A stretch of DNA of 64,000 nt from an uncultured Alistipes sp. (GCA_947573795.1 CANPHE010000003.1:1-64000); one strand, 5' to 3'. Positions 8,814 to 18,182 are shown, counted from the first letter of the stretch. A program made the numbers and translations. The notes: generated by a model from the letters alone, not told the origin.

Positions 8814-10629
8814 AGGAAGGATAATAAATGTTCATATTCTTGACATACTCCACCAGTTCCGGACGGCGGATCGTATCCGTGAGGTAGTACTCTTCGAGCA
8901 GACTGGCGATCGGCAGCGCCGACGTGGCTCCGAAACCGCCGTTCTCGACATAGACCGAGATGGCGATACGCGGATTGTCCTTCGGGGCGAACGACAGGAA
9001 GGTCGAATGGTCGCGTCCGTGGGGGTTTTGCGCCGTGCCGGTCTTGCCGCAGACGTCGAGCCCGGGGAGCATCGCACGCGTGGAGGTTCCGCCGACGTTC
9101 ACGCCCCGCCACATGCCCTCGACGATGGGGTCGAAATGCCGCGCGTCGACCTTCGTGTAGTGCCGTTCGTAGAAACGGCGGTCGAGCGAATCCTGCCCCT
9201 CGATGCGCTTGACGATATGGGGAATGTAGTAGTAGCCGCGGTTGGCGACGATCGCCGCGAGGTTGGCCAGCTGCAAGGGCGTGCAGCCCAGGGCATCCTG
9301 ACCGATCGAGAGCGAGAGGACCGTCAAGGCGTTCCACGACCCGCGGTAGCGACGGTCGTAATAGGCCCTGTCGGGAACATATCCGTTACCTTCGTCGAGG
9401 AAGTCCGAGCCCAGTTTGCGGCCGAAGCCGAAGCTCTCGACATACTCCCTCCAGACGTCGAAACCCTCCTTCACGCCTCCGTATTTGCGGTTTTCGAGAA
9501 TGTCGCGGAAGACGTAGCAGAAGTAGGCGTTGCACGAGGTCGCCACGGCGAACCGCAGGTCCAGCGGCGAGGCATGGGCGTGGCACGCCATTTTTTTGCG
9601 TCCGTAGGTGTATCCCAAGTGGCAGGAGTGGGTGTCCGACGGACGCAGCACGCCCTCCTGCTGGCCGATGAGCCCCTGCACGAGCTTGAAGGTCGAGCCC
9701 GGAGGATATTTGGCCTTCACGGCACGGTTGAACAGCGGATGGCGCTTGTTGCGCAGCATCTTCATGTAGTTGTTGCCGCGTTCGCGGCCCACCAGTTCGT
9801 CGGGATCGTACGTCGGCGAGGAGACCATCATCAGAATCTCGCCCGTCGAGGGTTCGATCGCCACCGCCGCCCCGACCTTGCCGCGCATGAGTTCTTCGCC
9901 CAAGAGCTGCAACCGCGCATCGATCGTCGAGACGATATAGCGGCCCGGCTCGGGAAGCGAATCGTAGAGTCCGCCCATGTAGGAACCCTTGATGGCGCCG
10001 TGGGTGTCGATCTCCTGAATCTTCACCCCCTTTTCGCCCCGCAGCAGCGGTTCGTAGGCCGACTCCACGCCGCTCATACCCACGTAGTCGCCCGCCTTGT
10101 AGGAGGGATGGCGCCGGAGCATGTCTTCCGTGACCTCGCCGACATAGCCCAACAGGTTGCCGCCGACCTTGCGCGGATAGCGGCGCACGGTGCGGTAGAC
10201 GGTATAGAATCCGCGGAAATTGCACTCGTCGAAACGCAACTTATCCTCTTTGGAGATGTAGTTGACCACCACGCGCGGCGCCCGGGGACGCATCCGGGCA
10301 TTGGCCAGTTCGCGGCGCAGCTTCTCGCGCGAGAGGTTCAGCACCTCGCACAGGCGCGTAGTGTCGAACCCGCGTTTGTCGATGTCGCTGTAAATGACCA
10401 TCAGGTCGTAGCATTCGCGGCTCTGCACGAGGTACTCGCCCCGCCGGTCGAACACCTCGCCCCGCGGCGGATACTGCACCACGTGGCGCAACACGTTGGC
10501 CCGGGCCAGGTCGGCGTAGCGTTTGTCGATCAGCTGAAGATAGGCCAGCCGCCCGGCGAGCAGCAGGAAGATCGCGAGCACGACGCATTGCAGCGTACGC
10601 ACGCGTCCGAAACGTTCTTCGCTTCTCAT
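8803..10629 (-). CDS. mrdA: Penicillin-binding protein 2 (elongation transpeptidase)
   Basis: A 608-residue class B PBP that cross-links peptidoglycan during cell elongation as partner of RodA. It has a short cytoplasmic N-terminus and one membrane segment (about 12-30), then the dimerisation domain containing YPPRGEVFDRRG (53-64). The transpeptidase domain has active-site serine motif STFK (Ser312), SCN near 365 and KTGT near 520. The chosen ATG at 10629 forms an ATGA overlap with the mreD stop. The open frame extends upstream inside mreD, but those residues look like shadow coding. Confidence 0.95.
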   Translation of the reverse strand: MRSEERFGRVRTLQCVVLAIFLLLAGRLAYLQLIDKRYADLARANVLRHVVQYPPRGEVFDRRGEYLVQSRECYDLMVIYSDIDKRGFDTTRLCEVLNLSREKLRRELANARMRPRAPRVVVNYISKEDKLRFDECNFRGFYTVYRTVRRYPRKVGGNLLGYVGEVTEDMLRRHPSYKAGDYVGMSGVESAYEPLLRGEKGVKIQEIDTHGAIKGSYMGGLYDSLPEPGRYIVSTIDARLQLLGEELMRGKVGAAVAIEPSTGEILMMVSSPTYDPDELVGRERGNNYMKMLRNKRHPLFNRAVKAKYPPGSTFKLVQGLIGQQEGVLRPSDTHSCHLGYTYGRKKMACHAHASPLDLRFAVATSCNAYFCYVFRDILENRKYGGVKEGFDVWREYVESFGFGRKLGSDFLDEGNGYVPDRAYYDRRYRGSWNALTVLSLSIGQDALGCTPLQLANLAAIVANRGYYYIPHIVKRIEGQDSLDRRFYERHYTKVDARHFDPIVEGMWRGVNVGGTSTRAMLPGLDVCGKTGTAQNPHGRDHSTFLSFAPKDNPRIAISVYVENGGFGATSALPIASLLEEYYLTDTIRRPELVEYVKNMNIYYPSYDR

Positions 10630-11147
10630 ACGCGCACGGGGAGTTTGGCGGTGAAGATCCGGGCGATCAGCCAGACGAAACCGAGCGATGCGGCGCTGCT
10701 CAGCACGATGCGCAGCAGCGTATGCAGCGCATGACTCCACGAAAGGGCTTCGAGCGAGAAGAAGACGACGTGGTGGATCACCACGAGCGCAACCAGATAC
10801 TCCACGAAGACCCGCGTACCGAGCCGCTCGGGCGAGGGTACCCCCTCCTCACGCACATCGTCGCGCCCGTAGAGCATGCCGAGAATCGTCGGACGCAGAA
10901 ATGCGACGAGCACCGTAGCGATGGTATTGATCCCGGCGGCTCCCATCGCGAAATCCATCGCCACGCCGGAGGCCAGTCCGGCCAGCAGCACGACCACGGG
11001 CTTCGCATCGAGCGGCAACAGCGCCACGAAAGCCACGTAGACGAGCGGATTGAAATAGATGCTGATCGAGAGGTTGTCGAACAGGAAGACCTGGAACAAC
11101 AGCGTCGCGGCGAAAAGCGCCGAATAGGTAAGTATGCGGTACATCAT
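10626..11147 (-). CDS. mreD: Rod shape-determining protein MreD
   Basis: A 173-residue integral membrane protein with five to six hydrophobic segments, the small membrane component of the MreBCD elongasome. It begins MMYRILTYSALFAATLLFQV. Position between mreC and mrdA, length (E. coli MreD 162 aa) and topology identify it more than sequence does. The start at 11147 is 4 bp after the mreC stop. The stop overlaps the mrdA start as ATGA. Confidence 0.9.
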   Translation of the reverse strand: MMYRILTYSALFAATLLFQVFLFDNLSISIYFNPLVYVAFVALLPLDAKPVVVLLAGLASGVAMDFAMGAAGINTIATVLVAFLRPTILGMLYGRDDVREEGVPSPERLGTRVFVEYLVALVVIHHVVFFSLEALSWSHALHTLLRIVLSSAASLGFVWLIARIFTAKLPVRV

Positions 11148-11151
11148 GGGA

Positions 11152-12006
11152 TCAGTCCTGGCGGGTATATTGTTCGACCTGTTCGCTTTGCTGCAAATCG
11201 CGGATTTCCCACAGGTCGCGGTTGCAGACGAGCACGACATCCGTCTGGCGGGATATTTCGGCCGCCAGCCGCACCCGCACCGTATAGGCCGTGCGGGTTT
11301 CGTTCAGCGTGGCGCTCTCGACCAGTCCGATCAACACGTCTTCGGGGAAGAACTGCGAAAAACCCGTCGTCACGACCTCCTGACCGGGTTGCGGATCGGC
11401 GTATTTGGAGACGTCGCCCATCAGCACGACGTGCTGATCCGTACCGTCCCAGTAGATCGAGCCGACATAATCGGTCCCGACCAGGCGACCGCTGGCCCGG
11501 AACGAGGTATTGAGCGCCGACATGGCCACCGAATAGCGATCCGTACAATCGACGACATAGCCGACCATCGCTCCGTCGGGCGACAGCACGGCCATCTCCT
11601 CCACGACGCCGTCGGCCCGGCCTCGGTTGAGTGTCAGCAGGTTTTGGGCCCGGTTGACCGTATTGGAAACGACGGTGGCCGCCGCGAAATGGTATTTCGA
11701 CTCGCCGATATCGGAGAGATAGGCATCGAGCCGGGCGGCATTCTCCGCCTCGTCGTAACGGGCCAACTGTTCTTCGAGTTCGGCGACGCGGGCGATCAAC
11801 GCCCGGTTTTCGCGTCCGAGCATGAAATAGCGACGGATGCCGCCGAAAAACGACCGCACACCGCCCGCCACACGGTTCGAACGCGCCAGCAGCCGGGCTT
11901 CGGTGTAGTACGACGAACGGGCATAATAGCTCACGGCCGCGACTTCGAGCACGACGAACAGCACGACGACATAGATACTGCGTATGAATTCGAGAAGTTT
12001 ACGCAT
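11152..12006 (-). CDS. mreC: Rod shape-determining protein MreC
   Basis: A 284-residue periplasmic scaffold anchored by an N-terminal membrane segment (about residues 10-30). A coiled coil follows (LIARVAELEEQLARYDEAE, about 80-100), then the beta-domain with the family's typical NRGRADGV and GYVVDCTDRYSVAM stretches. It binds PBP2 and organises the elongasome. Second gene of the operon, 130 bp after mreB; that gap contains a GC-rich hairpin. Confidence 0.94.
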   Translation of the reverse strand: MRKLLEFIRSIYVVVLFVVLEVAAVSYYARSSYYTEARLLARSNRVAGGVRSFFGGIRRYFMLGRENRALIARVAELEEQLARYDEAENAARLDAYLSDIGESKYHFAAATVVSNTVNRAQNLLTLNRGRADGVVEEMAVLSPDGAMVGYVVDCTDRYSVAMSALNTSFRASGRLVGTDYVGSIYWDGTDQHVVLMGDVSKYADPQPGQEVVTTGFSQFFPEDVLIGLVESATLNETRTAYTVRVRLAAEISRQTDVVLVCNRDLWEIRDLQQSEQVEQYTRQD

Positions 12007-12058
12007 GATCGCGATTCAGGCCTTGCGGCGGGAAGGTTGAACGGGGTTATTAATTCAA

Positions 12059-12082
12059 GATTGCGGGCTCGGGCCCGCAATC
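12059..12082 (-). other. mRNA hairpin in the mreB-mreC gap
   Basis: A perfect 10-bp stem GATTGCGGGC/GCCCGCAATC with a 4-nt loop, located between mreB and mreC. On the minus strand it is followed by TTGAATTAATAA, not a true U-tract. It may be a leaky terminator or a stabiliser that sets mreB expression above the rest of the operon. Confidence 0.45.
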
Positions 12083-12136
12083 ACGATACAACGCATCTCG
12101 GCTCCCGGGGCCGTCGAGGGCCCCGCCGCCGGGAAA

Positions 12137-13156
12137 TTATTTCATCAGGAACGAGAAACGGTTGATGTTCTTCAGGGCCGTACCCGTACCGCGCGCGATG
12201 GCACGCAAAGGGTCTTCGGCGATGTGGAACGGAATACCGGTCTTCTCGTTCAGACGACGGTCGAGCCCCTTGATGAGCGCACCGCCTCCGGCCAGGTAGA
12301 TACCGTTCTTGACGATATCGGCATAGAGTTCGGGCGGCATCGATTCGAGCACCTTCATCAGGGCGACGTCGATCTTCGAGATCGATTTTTCGAGCGCATA
12401 GGCGATCTCGCTGTACGACAGCGAGACGGTCTGCGGCAATGCCGTGAGCATATTGGGACCCGTCACGACGAAATCTTCGGGTTCCTCCTCCAGTTCGGAG
12501 ACCGCCGCGCCGATCGAGCACTTGATCGCCTCGGCCGTACGTTCGCCGATACGGATGTTGTGCTGCTGGCGTACGTAGCTCTGGATATCGGCCGTGAAAA
12601 CGTCGCCCGCGACGTTGATCGACTCCGAGCAGACGATGCCGCCCAGCGAGATGCAGGCGATCTCGGTCGTACCGCCGCCGATATCGATCACCATGTTGCC
12701 CTCCGGCGCCTCGACGTCCAGACCGGCACCGAGCGCCGCAGCCATCGGTTCGTAAATCATGTAGACCTCGCGGCCTCCGGCGTGCTCGGCCGAGTCGCGC
12801 ACGGCACGAATTTCGACGTTGGTCGAACCCGAAGGAATGCAGATCACCATGCGCAGCGACGGCGCGAAAAGGCTGCCCGAAGTCTTCACCTTCTTGATGA
12901 GACCGCGCAACATGAGCTCCGTGGCGTTGAAATCGGCGATCACACCGTCTTTCAGCGGACGGATCGTCTTGATATTCGGATTGGTTCGCTCGTGCATCTG
13001 CTGCGCCTGCTTACCGATGGCCATCAGTTTGCCCGTGTGCACGTCGAGCGCCACGATCGACGGTTCGTCCACGACGACCTTGCCGTTATAGATGATCAGC
13101 GTATTGGCCGTACCGAGGTCGATGGCCAACTCCTGCGTCAAAGAAAAAATTCCCAT
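12137..13156 (-). CDS. mreB: Actin-like rod shape-determining protein MreB
   Basis: A 339-residue bacterial actin that forms membrane-associated filaments directing lateral wall synthesis. It begins MGIFSLTQELAIDLGTANTL, with the phosphate-1 motif DLGTANT at 13-19. Phosphate-2 is VIDIGGGTTEIA near residue 160, and the adenosine motif (LAGGGALIKGLD) is near 290. The ATG at 13156 was chosen because the protein then begins exactly as the family does; the upstream extension in the same frame is not conserved in character. First gene of the elongasome operon, with TACCTTTG at 13278-13271 upstream. Confidence 0.97.
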   Translation of the reverse strand: MGIFSLTQELAIDLGTANTLIIYNGKVVVDEPSIVALDVHTGKLMAIGKQAQQMHERTNPNIKTIRPLKDGVIADFNATELMLRGLIKKVKTSGSLFAPSLRMVICIPSGSTNVEIRAVRDSAEHAGGREVYMIYEPMAAALGAGLDVEAPEGNMVIDIGGGTTEIACISLGGIVCSESINVAGDVFTADIQSYVRQQHNIRIGERTAEAIKCSIGAAVSELEEEPEDFVVTGPNMLTALPQTVSLSYSEIAYALEKSISKIDVALMKVLESMPPELYADIVKNGIYLAGGGALIKGLDRRLNEKTGIPFHIAEDPLRAIARGTGTALKNINRFSFLMK

Positions 13157-13270
13157 AGAACTACACCCAACTCTAATATTTCGTTCACTAACACATTGTC
13201 TATCAAATCGAAATGTGTTCCGATCGTCCGTCTCGCGAAAGCCCGTCCGACCCGGAACGACATATCGGAA

Positions 13271-13278
13271 CAAAGGTA
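13271..13278 (-). promoter_or_regulatory. -7 element of the mre operon promoter
   Basis: TACCTTTG reading leftward, 115 bp upstream of the mreB ATG. No clear TTTG occurs at the -33 position (GTGAA at about 20 bp), so the match is partial. The long leader may hold translational control, but no structure is obvious. Confidence 0.6.
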
Positions 13279-13683
13279 GCAAAAAGCCGTGGATAATTCA
13301 CTGCTTTCCGCCGATTTTTTTACGCGGGCGGGCGCGATTTTCTAAAATTATACCCCGCGTAGGCGGCGTTGCATTCGCTGCGGCCCGCAGCCCGACCAAG
13401 AGCCCAGGGGTTAGAAACAGCCGTGCGACCCGTAACGTTTATGAAAGCGTAGCAGTCTGGAAGACTGCGCGAGCCGTAGCCTCCCCCGGCGGAGGCTCGC
13501 TATGCTCGCCCCGCAGGCTACGGCCGCGAAAAACTTTCCGCCGTTCGCAGGCAACCATAGAACCCGGCTTTTAGCCGGACTTCGGCAGCCGAGTTGCTCG
13601 CAGACCTCCTGTCTAACCGTTCTCCTTAGGTATGCTTCCGAGAAGATCGGCGGCGAAATTGCACGTTGTTGGCTTTTTTTGTT
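13279..13683. other. Intergenic with palindromic repeats, no gene seen
   Basis: About 400 bp between the divergent mreB and gpsA promoters. It holds the repeat at 13452-13528 and a short hairpin CCGGCTTTTAGCCGG near 13563-13577 that also occurs, with a loop change, near 47120. No supported coding frame. Confidence 0.55.
13452..13528. repeat. Palindromic interspersed repeat, copy 1
   Basis: A hairpin GCAGTCT/AGACTGC (13452-13468), then GCGAGCCGTAGCCT (13469-13482), an inner GGCGGAGGCTCGC segment, and the complementary arm AGGCTACGGC (13515-13524). The same architecture, more perfectly paired, occurs at 25316-25393. Confidence 0.75.
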
Positions 13684-13691
13684 TACATTTG
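13684..13691 (+). promoter_or_regulatory. -7 element of gpsA promoter
   Basis: TACATTTG at 13684-13691, 22 bp before the gpsA ATG. The best upstream TTG is 22 bp away (13659-13661), slightly longer than usual. Confidence 0.65.
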
Positions 13692-13713
13692 TAACGCGAA
13701 ACAGAATCCGTAC

Positions 13714-14721
13714 ATGAATCATCACACCGGAAACGAGACCCGCTGCGCCGTTATCGGCTACGGAAGCTGGGCTACGGCCATAGCCGGAATGCTGGCCGCC
13801 CGCAACTCGCAGGTCGGATGGTACGTCCGCAACCCGGAGGTCCTCGAGGGACTCCGCAACGAGGGTCGCAATCCACGTTATCTGAGCGACATGGAGTTCG
13901 ACCGTACGCGCATCGCGCCGTCGGACGACCTGAACGCCGTCGTTCGCGGGGCCGACCTGCTCGTGCTGGCGACCCCTTCGGCCTACCTCAAGGATTTCCT
14001 CGCCCCGCTGACCGAGCCGCTCGACGGAAAGTTCGTCGTCTCGGCCATCAAAGGCATCGTCCCCGGCGACTACAAGACCGTCGCCGAATACCTCCACGAC
14101 CGTTACGCCCTGCCCTACGACCGGATCGGGCTGCTGACCGGTCCTTCCCATGCCGAGGAGGTCGCACGCGGACGCCTGACCTACCTCACGGCCGTCTGCT
14201 CCGACGAAGCGCGCGCCCGGATGCTGGGCGAAAAATTCGCATCGCAATCGGTGCGGATCAGTTACTCGACCGACCTCTACGGCATCGAATATGCCGCCAT
14301 TCTGAAGAACATCTATGCTCTGGCCGTAGGACTGGCCGTAGGTTTGGGATACGGGGACAACTTCCTCTCCGTGCTGATCGCCAACAGCGCGGGCGAAATG
14401 CGGCGCTTCCTCGACGAAAGCTACCCCGCCGAGCGCAATACGCAAGTCTCGGCCTACCTGGGCGACCTGCTCGTAACGTGCTACTCGACTTACAGCCGCA
14501 ACCGCCGCCTGGGACTGCTCATCGGCCACGGATGCACGGTCAAAAGCGCCCTGAACGAAATGACGATGGTCGCCGAGGGCTATTTCGCCGCCGAATGCAT
14601 CCGCCACATCAACCTGCGCCACCGGATCGAAATGCCGATCGCCCGCATGGTTTACGAAGTACTCTACGAAGGTGCTTCGCCGCGGCGCAGCATGGAGCGC
14701 CTGACGCACGAATTAAGATAG
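13714..14721 (+). CDS. gpsA: Glycerol-3-phosphate dehydrogenase [NAD(P)+]
   Basis: A 335-residue cytoplasmic enzyme that reduces dihydroxyacetone phosphate to sn-glycerol 3-phosphate, the backbone for phospholipids. N-terminal Rossmann motif [13 protein letters not shown], the catalytic-lysine segments AIKGIVPG and [11 protein letters not shown], and the substrate motif [20 protein letters not shown] are all visible. The ATG at 13714 is preferred over an upstream in-frame Met at 13666 because a promoter (13684-13691) lies between them. It is followed immediately by the pgi promoter. Confidence 0.95.
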   Translation: MNHHTGNETRCAVIGYGSWATAIAGMLAARNSQVGWYVRNPEVLEGLRNEGRNPRYLSDMEFDRTRIAPSDDLNAVVRGADLLVLATPSAYLKDFLAPLTEPLDGKFVVSAIKGIVPGDYKTVAEYLHDRYALPYDRIGLLTGPSHAEEVARGRLTYLTAVCSDEARARMLGEKFASQSVRISYSTDLYGIEYAAILKNIYALAVGLAVGLGYGDNFLSVLIANSAGEMRRFLDESYPAERNTQVSAYLGDLLVTCYSTYSRNRRLGLLIGHGCTVKSALNEMTMVAEGYFAAECIRHINLRHRIEMPIARMVYEVLYEGASPRRSMERLTHELR

Positions 14722-14723
14722 CA

Positions 14724-14731
14724 TATATTTG
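14724..14731 (+). promoter_or_regulatory. -7 element of pgi promoter
   Basis: TATATTTG beginning 3 bp after the gpsA stop and 17 bp before the pgi ATG. No TTG is present at the expected -33 position, which would fall within the gpsA coding sequence. pgi may also be read from the gpsA promoter. Confidence 0.6.
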
Positions 14732-14747
14732 CCTAAAAAATAAGACT

Positions 14748-16079
14748 ATGAAAACATTGAAACTGGACATCCGCAAAACGGGCATCGAGATCACGGCCGA
14801 GATGAAGGCCGCAGCCCAGGCCGCCAACGCGCTGCTGCAATCGGGCGAAGGCGCCGGAAACGACTTCCTCGGCTGGGTACACCTCCCCTCGTCGATCACC
14901 GAGGCCGAGATCGCACAGATACAGGCCGCCGCAGAGCGTCTGCGTTCGAAAGCCGACCTGGTGATCTGCATCGGCATCGGCGGTTCGTACCTGGGTGCGA
15001 AAGCCGTACTGGAGGCCATGAGCGATCCGTTCCAGCTGTTGCGCAAGGAGCAGCAGAACCCCACGGTGGTATTCGCCGGACAGAACATCTCGGAAGATTA
15101 CATCCATTCGCTGATGGAGGCTTCGGCCGAACACTCGATCGGCGCCATCGTGATCTCGAAATCGGGCACGACGACCGAACCGGCCATCGCCTTCCGCCTC
15201 ATCAAGGCCGAAATCGAGAAACGCTACGGCAAGCAGGAGGCTGCCCAGCGCATCGTCGCCGTCACGGACAAGGCCCGCGGCGCCCTGAAAACCCTCGCGA
15301 CGAACGAAGGTTACGAAACGTTCGTCATTCCCGACGACGTGGGCGGCCGTTTCTCGGTGCTGACCCCCGTAGGTCTGCTGCCGCTGGCCGTCGCCGGTGT
15401 GGATATCGCAGCCCTCGTGCGCGGTGCGCAGCAGATGGAGGCAGCGACGGCCGACACGGTGGCTTTCGACGAGAACCCCGCCGCGATCTACGCCGCCACG
15501 CGCAACACGCTCTACAACGACGGTAAGAAGATCGAAATCCTCGGTTCGTACGAACCCCGCCTGCAATACGTCAACGAGTGGTGGAAGCAGCTCTACGGCG
15601 AGAGCGAAGGCAAGCAGGGCAAGGGAATCTTCCCCGCGAGCGTCACGCTGACGGCCGACCTCCACTCGATGGGCCAGTATATCCAGGAGGGCGAGCGTAC
15701 GCTCTTCGAGACGATCATTTCGGTCGCAGCACCCGACCACGAGGTGAAGATCGAAGCCGATGCGGAGAATCTCGACGGTCTGAATTACCTGGCCGGCAAA
15801 CGCATCTCGGAGGTCAACCGCATGGCCGAGCGGGGCGTGCAGCTGGCGCATGTCGACGGCGGCGTGCCCAACATCCGGATCGAGATTCCGGCGGTAGATG
15901 CCGAGGCGATCGGCGGTCTGCTCTACTTCTTCGAAAAGGCCTGCGGCATCAGCGGTTATATCCTGGGTGTCAACCCCTTCGACCAGCCGGGCGTCGAGGC
16001 CTACAAGAAGAACATGTTCGCCCTGCTCGAAAAACCCGGTTACGAGGAGGCCACCAAAGCCATCAAGGCGCGGCTGTAA
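14748..16079 (+). CDS. pgi: Glucose-6-phosphate isomerase
   Basis: A 443-residue cytoplasmic isomerase interconverting glucose 6-phosphate and fructose 6-phosphate in glycolysis and gluconeogenesis. The short bacterial form (about 445 aa, as in Bacteroides and Firmicutes) is indicated by [15 protein letters not shown], the SIS-domain phosphate site [10 protein letters not shown], and the signature [25 protein letters not shown] region. The C-terminus ([19 protein letters not shown]) carries the catalytic Lys motif. The start lies 26 bp after the gpsA stop. A terminator follows. Confidence 0.96.
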   Translation: MKTLKLDIRKTGIEITAEMKAAAQAANALLQSGEGAGNDFLGWVHLPSSITEAEIAQIQAAAERLRSKADLVICIGIGGSYLGAKAVLEAMSDPFQLLRKEQQNPTVVFAGQNISEDYIHSLMEASAEHSIGAIVISKSGTTTEPAIAFRLIKAEIEKRYGKQEAAQRIVAVTDKARGALKTLATNEGYETFVIPDDVGGRFSVLTPVGLLPLAVAGVDIAALVRGAQQMEAATADTVAFDENPAAIYAATRNTLYNDGKKIEILGSYEPRLQYVNEWWKQLYGESEGKQGKGIFPASVTLTADLHSMGQYIQEGERTLFETIISVAAPDHEVKIEADAENLDGLNYLAGKRISEVNRMAERGVQLAHVDGGVPNIRIEIPAVDAEAIGGLLYFFEKACGISGYILGVNPFDQPGVEAYKKNMFALLEKPGYEEATKAIKARL

Positions 16080-16097
16080 CCCCACAGCCGATTTCGA

Positions 16098-16126
16098 AAA
16101 GCTCGGTTTCCCGCCGGGCTTTTTTT
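16098..16126 (+). terminator. Terminator after pgi
   Basis: A 9-bp stem AAAGCTCGG/CCGGGCTTT (one T-G pair) with a 7-nt loop, followed by a run of seven T, 19 bp after the pgi stop. Confidence 0.88.
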
Positions 16127-16251
16127 GCGGCCGATCCACCGCAAAAAAAGATCGCTCCGCCGAACATCGCCGAAAAAAACGACGCGGAACACGGCCGAAA
16201 CCGTATTTCGCGTCGAAATTGTAGACGACCTTCCGTCAGTCCCCGTTATAA

Positions 16252-17175
16252 TCACCCGTTTTTCTTCATCGAAGCGATCAATCGGGCGGGCGTAGCCTGA
16301 AGATAATTTTTGCAGAACCGGCTGAACTGGGTATAATGACGGAATCCGTATTTGCTCATCAGTGCTTTGGTGCTGTCCTCGCCGTCGCGGATATCGGCCT
16401 GAATCTTATAGGCCTTCTGCAACATCATCCAGTGGTATACGCTGTCGTTGAAATGCTCGGCGAAACGGCGTTTGAAGACCGAAAGGCTCATCCCGGCCAA
16501 TGCCGCCAGGCCGGAAACGCTCTGCGCCTTGTCGTAGTTGTTGCAGACGAAAACCCGGAAATTGTCCTGCGGTTGGATCATCGCCTGGAAGAAATAGGCA
16601 TGTTCGATGGGCGTATAGAGTTCGTGGATCATCATGAACAGCTCGCTGGCCTTCATCTTATGAAACCGTTCGCACTCGTAAAGGCGGGGTATCGCGAAAA
16701 CTTCGCCGATCAGCTGTCCGATTCCCGGATGCATAGCCAATACGGGCGCCGACTCGCGCGGGACATTGGTCCGAATGGAGGGGGGGGGAATTTCGTCGAA
16801 AATATCGCGTTCGCAAAATTCGATGCGATGAATCATCGACAGCACGACGATATCCGTCGTCGGGTCCTGAGCGGTAGCGACATAGCTTTCGCCCCGCGTA
16901 AGACATACGCATTGGTTCGAAGTTACCAGCCGCACCGGGTCGGACTGATGATCGAGTTCGAGCGTGCCGCAAATCACGAACAGCAAACGCGTCATATCAT
17001 CACCCGGAAAGGTGACGCCTTCGTGCGCAGCGAACGACAGACGGGTAAAATGGCAGTAGGAAGAATCGCCGATACGCCGAAAAGGGGTAGGGAACGAAGG
17101 ACAACTACTACAATCCGCAGAACATCTCTCTCTCAAAGCCGTCTCCTCGAACCGCGGTTTGTTTTGAAAATCCAT
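16252..17175 (-). CDS. AraC-family transcriptional regulator
   Basis: A 307-residue regulator with an N-terminal beta-rich sensing domain (residues about 40-130, cupin-like: GVTFPGDDMTRLLFVICGTL) and a C-terminal AraC-type double helix-turn-helix (about 215-305). The first helix set is SVSGLAALAGMSLSVFKRRFAEHF and the second is KALMSKYGFRHYTQFSRFCKNYLQATP. The ligand is unknown. It is convergent with pgi and has no same-strand partner, so its target cannot be read from context. The start at 17175 follows a TATATTTG element by 33 bp. The N-terminus has two Cys-rich segments (RCSADCSSC) that are unusual for the family. Confidence 0.9.
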   Translation of the reverse strand: MDFQNKPRFEETALRERCSADCSSCPSFPTPFRRIGDSSYCHFTRLSFAAHEGVTFPGDDMTRLLFVICGTLELDHQSDPVRLVTSNQCVCLTRGESYVATAQDPTTDIVVLSMIHRIEFCERDIFDEIPPPSIRTNVPRESAPVLAMHPGIGQLIGEVFAIPRLYECERFHKMKASELFMMIHELYTPIEHAYFFQAMIQPQDNFRVFVCNNYDKAQSVSGLAALAGMSLSVFKRRFAEHFNDSVYHWMMLQKAYKIQADIRDGEDSTKALMSKYGFRHYTQFSRFCKNYLQATPARLIASMKKNG

Positions 17176-17208
17176 GAAAATTCGATTCTATTCAGTAATA
17201 TTCTGTCA

Positions 17209-17216
17209 CAAATATA
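17209..17216 (-). promoter_or_regulatory. -7 element of the AraC-family gene promoter
   Basis: TATATTTG reading leftward at 17216-17209, 33 bp upstream of the ATG. The nearest upstream TTG is only 14 bp away, so the -33 element is doubtful. Confidence 0.55.
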
Positions 17217-17674
17217 CGAAGAAAAATTAACAATCGGATATTTTTCGCCGCTATTTCGAATCGAAACAGTCCTTTCCGATGCTCCGGGAAGGCATTTTTC
17301 TCCGGCAAAAAGCTCCGATGAAAAAGAGGAAAAGCCGAAGCGATCCGCGCAGCATCCGGCCTTGCCGTTCTCGGAATACCGACAGGTCTGCATGCGGCCC
17401 GGCACGCATTTCCGCCGTCGTGAAGCCGGGAAAAGACGCTGAAACAGAGTCCCGGCACAGGGCCCGACGAATCCGTCGCCGGATGCCGCAGCTTTTTTGG
17501 GATGGCGGCCCCATACGCCTTTGCACCGCCTCTGCCCTCCCCTAAAATCCCCGCAGCAGGGGCAACCCGCGAAACGATAGCGGTCCGAAACGAATTTCGG
17601 GCAAAATGGTATATCATTGTCGCATGTTTTTCCGTTTTTATGCGTATCTTGCACGACACAAAAAACGCAACGAC
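17217..17674. other. Intergenic, degenerate repeat remnant
   Basis: About 460 bp between divergent genes. Frames on both strands here are Arg/Ser/Cys-rich and match no family. Positions 17533-17571 resemble the CCCTCCCCTAAATCCCC repeat found at 26131-26220 and 28885-28978, but with the inner hairpin changed to CCCCGCAGCAGGGG. Confidence 0.5.
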
Positions 17675-18112
17675 ATGAAATCATTCCGTACCCTGTTCCG
17701 CTCCGCCGCCGCAATGCTGTTGCTCTGCGCGGCGTCGCTGGCCGCCTGCGACGACTCGGACGGCGATCCCAAATTCGGCGACTCCATCACACTCGAAATC
17801 ACGGTCGACGAGGTAACCGACTCCTCGATCCAAGCGACCGTCACCCCGTCGCGCACCGATGCGGGCTATTACGCCAAGCTCTACTCCCAGCACGAAATCG
17901 CGGACAAAAACGACAACACGCTGCTGGCCATGTGCATGTCCGACAGACTGTTCACCTCGTATCTGCACCTGGGCAAACAGACCCTCACGTTCGAGAATCT
18001 GCGGCCGGGGATCGCATACGTCCTCGTGGCCTTCGGCTACGAAGACGAGCAATCGACGGGTGTCACCTCGAAACTCGTCCGCGAAACCATCGCACTCCCC
18101 ACAAAGCAATAG
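17675..18112 (+). CDS. Small lipoprotein with a fibronectin-III-like domain
   Basis: A 145-residue predicted lipoprotein: signal MKSFRTLFRSAAAMLLLCAASLAAC with the lipobox cysteine in LAAC, an acidic linker DDSDGDP, then one beta-sandwich-like domain. That domain (TLEITVDEVTDSSIQATVTP...LRPGIAYVLVAFGYEDE) resembles the FN3-like modules of Bacteroidales surface proteins, including those of the nuclease at 44250. Function unknown; probably surface- or periplasm-exposed. Upstream is a weak TATCTTGC element near 17645. A terminator follows. Confidence 0.8.
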   Translation: MKSFRTLFRSAAAMLLLCAASLAACDDSDGDPKFGDSITLEITVDEVTDSSIQATVTPSRTDAGYYAKLYSQHEIADKNDNTLLAMCMSDRLFTSYLHLGKQTLTFENLRPGIAYVLVAFGYEDEQSTGVTSKLVRETIALPTKQ

Positions 18113-18139
18113 CGGCAAGACGAAAACATCGTTTTTTTT

Positions 18140-18173
18140 CGCCGAATCGTCCGACCGATTCGGCGATCTTTTA
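18140..18173. terminator. Terminator after the FN3-like lipoprotein gene
   Basis: A perfect 10-bp stem CGCCGAATCG/CGATTCGGCG with a 6-nt loop, preceded by T8 and followed by ATCTTTTATT, so it could work in both directions. Confidence 0.85.
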
Positions 18174-18174
18174 T

Positions 18175-18182
18175 TAACTTTG
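18175..18182 (+). promoter_or_regulatory. -7 element upstream of the M13 peptidase gene
   Basis: TAACTTTG at 18175-18182, directly after the terminator hairpin and 67 bp before the ATG. No TTTG at -33, which falls in the terminator stem. Confidence 0.6.

Noticed and set aside
12059..12082. A true terminator between mreB and mreC
   Set aside because: The stem is strong but lacks a U-tract, and mreC has no promoter of its own, so it is listed only as an mRNA hairpin.
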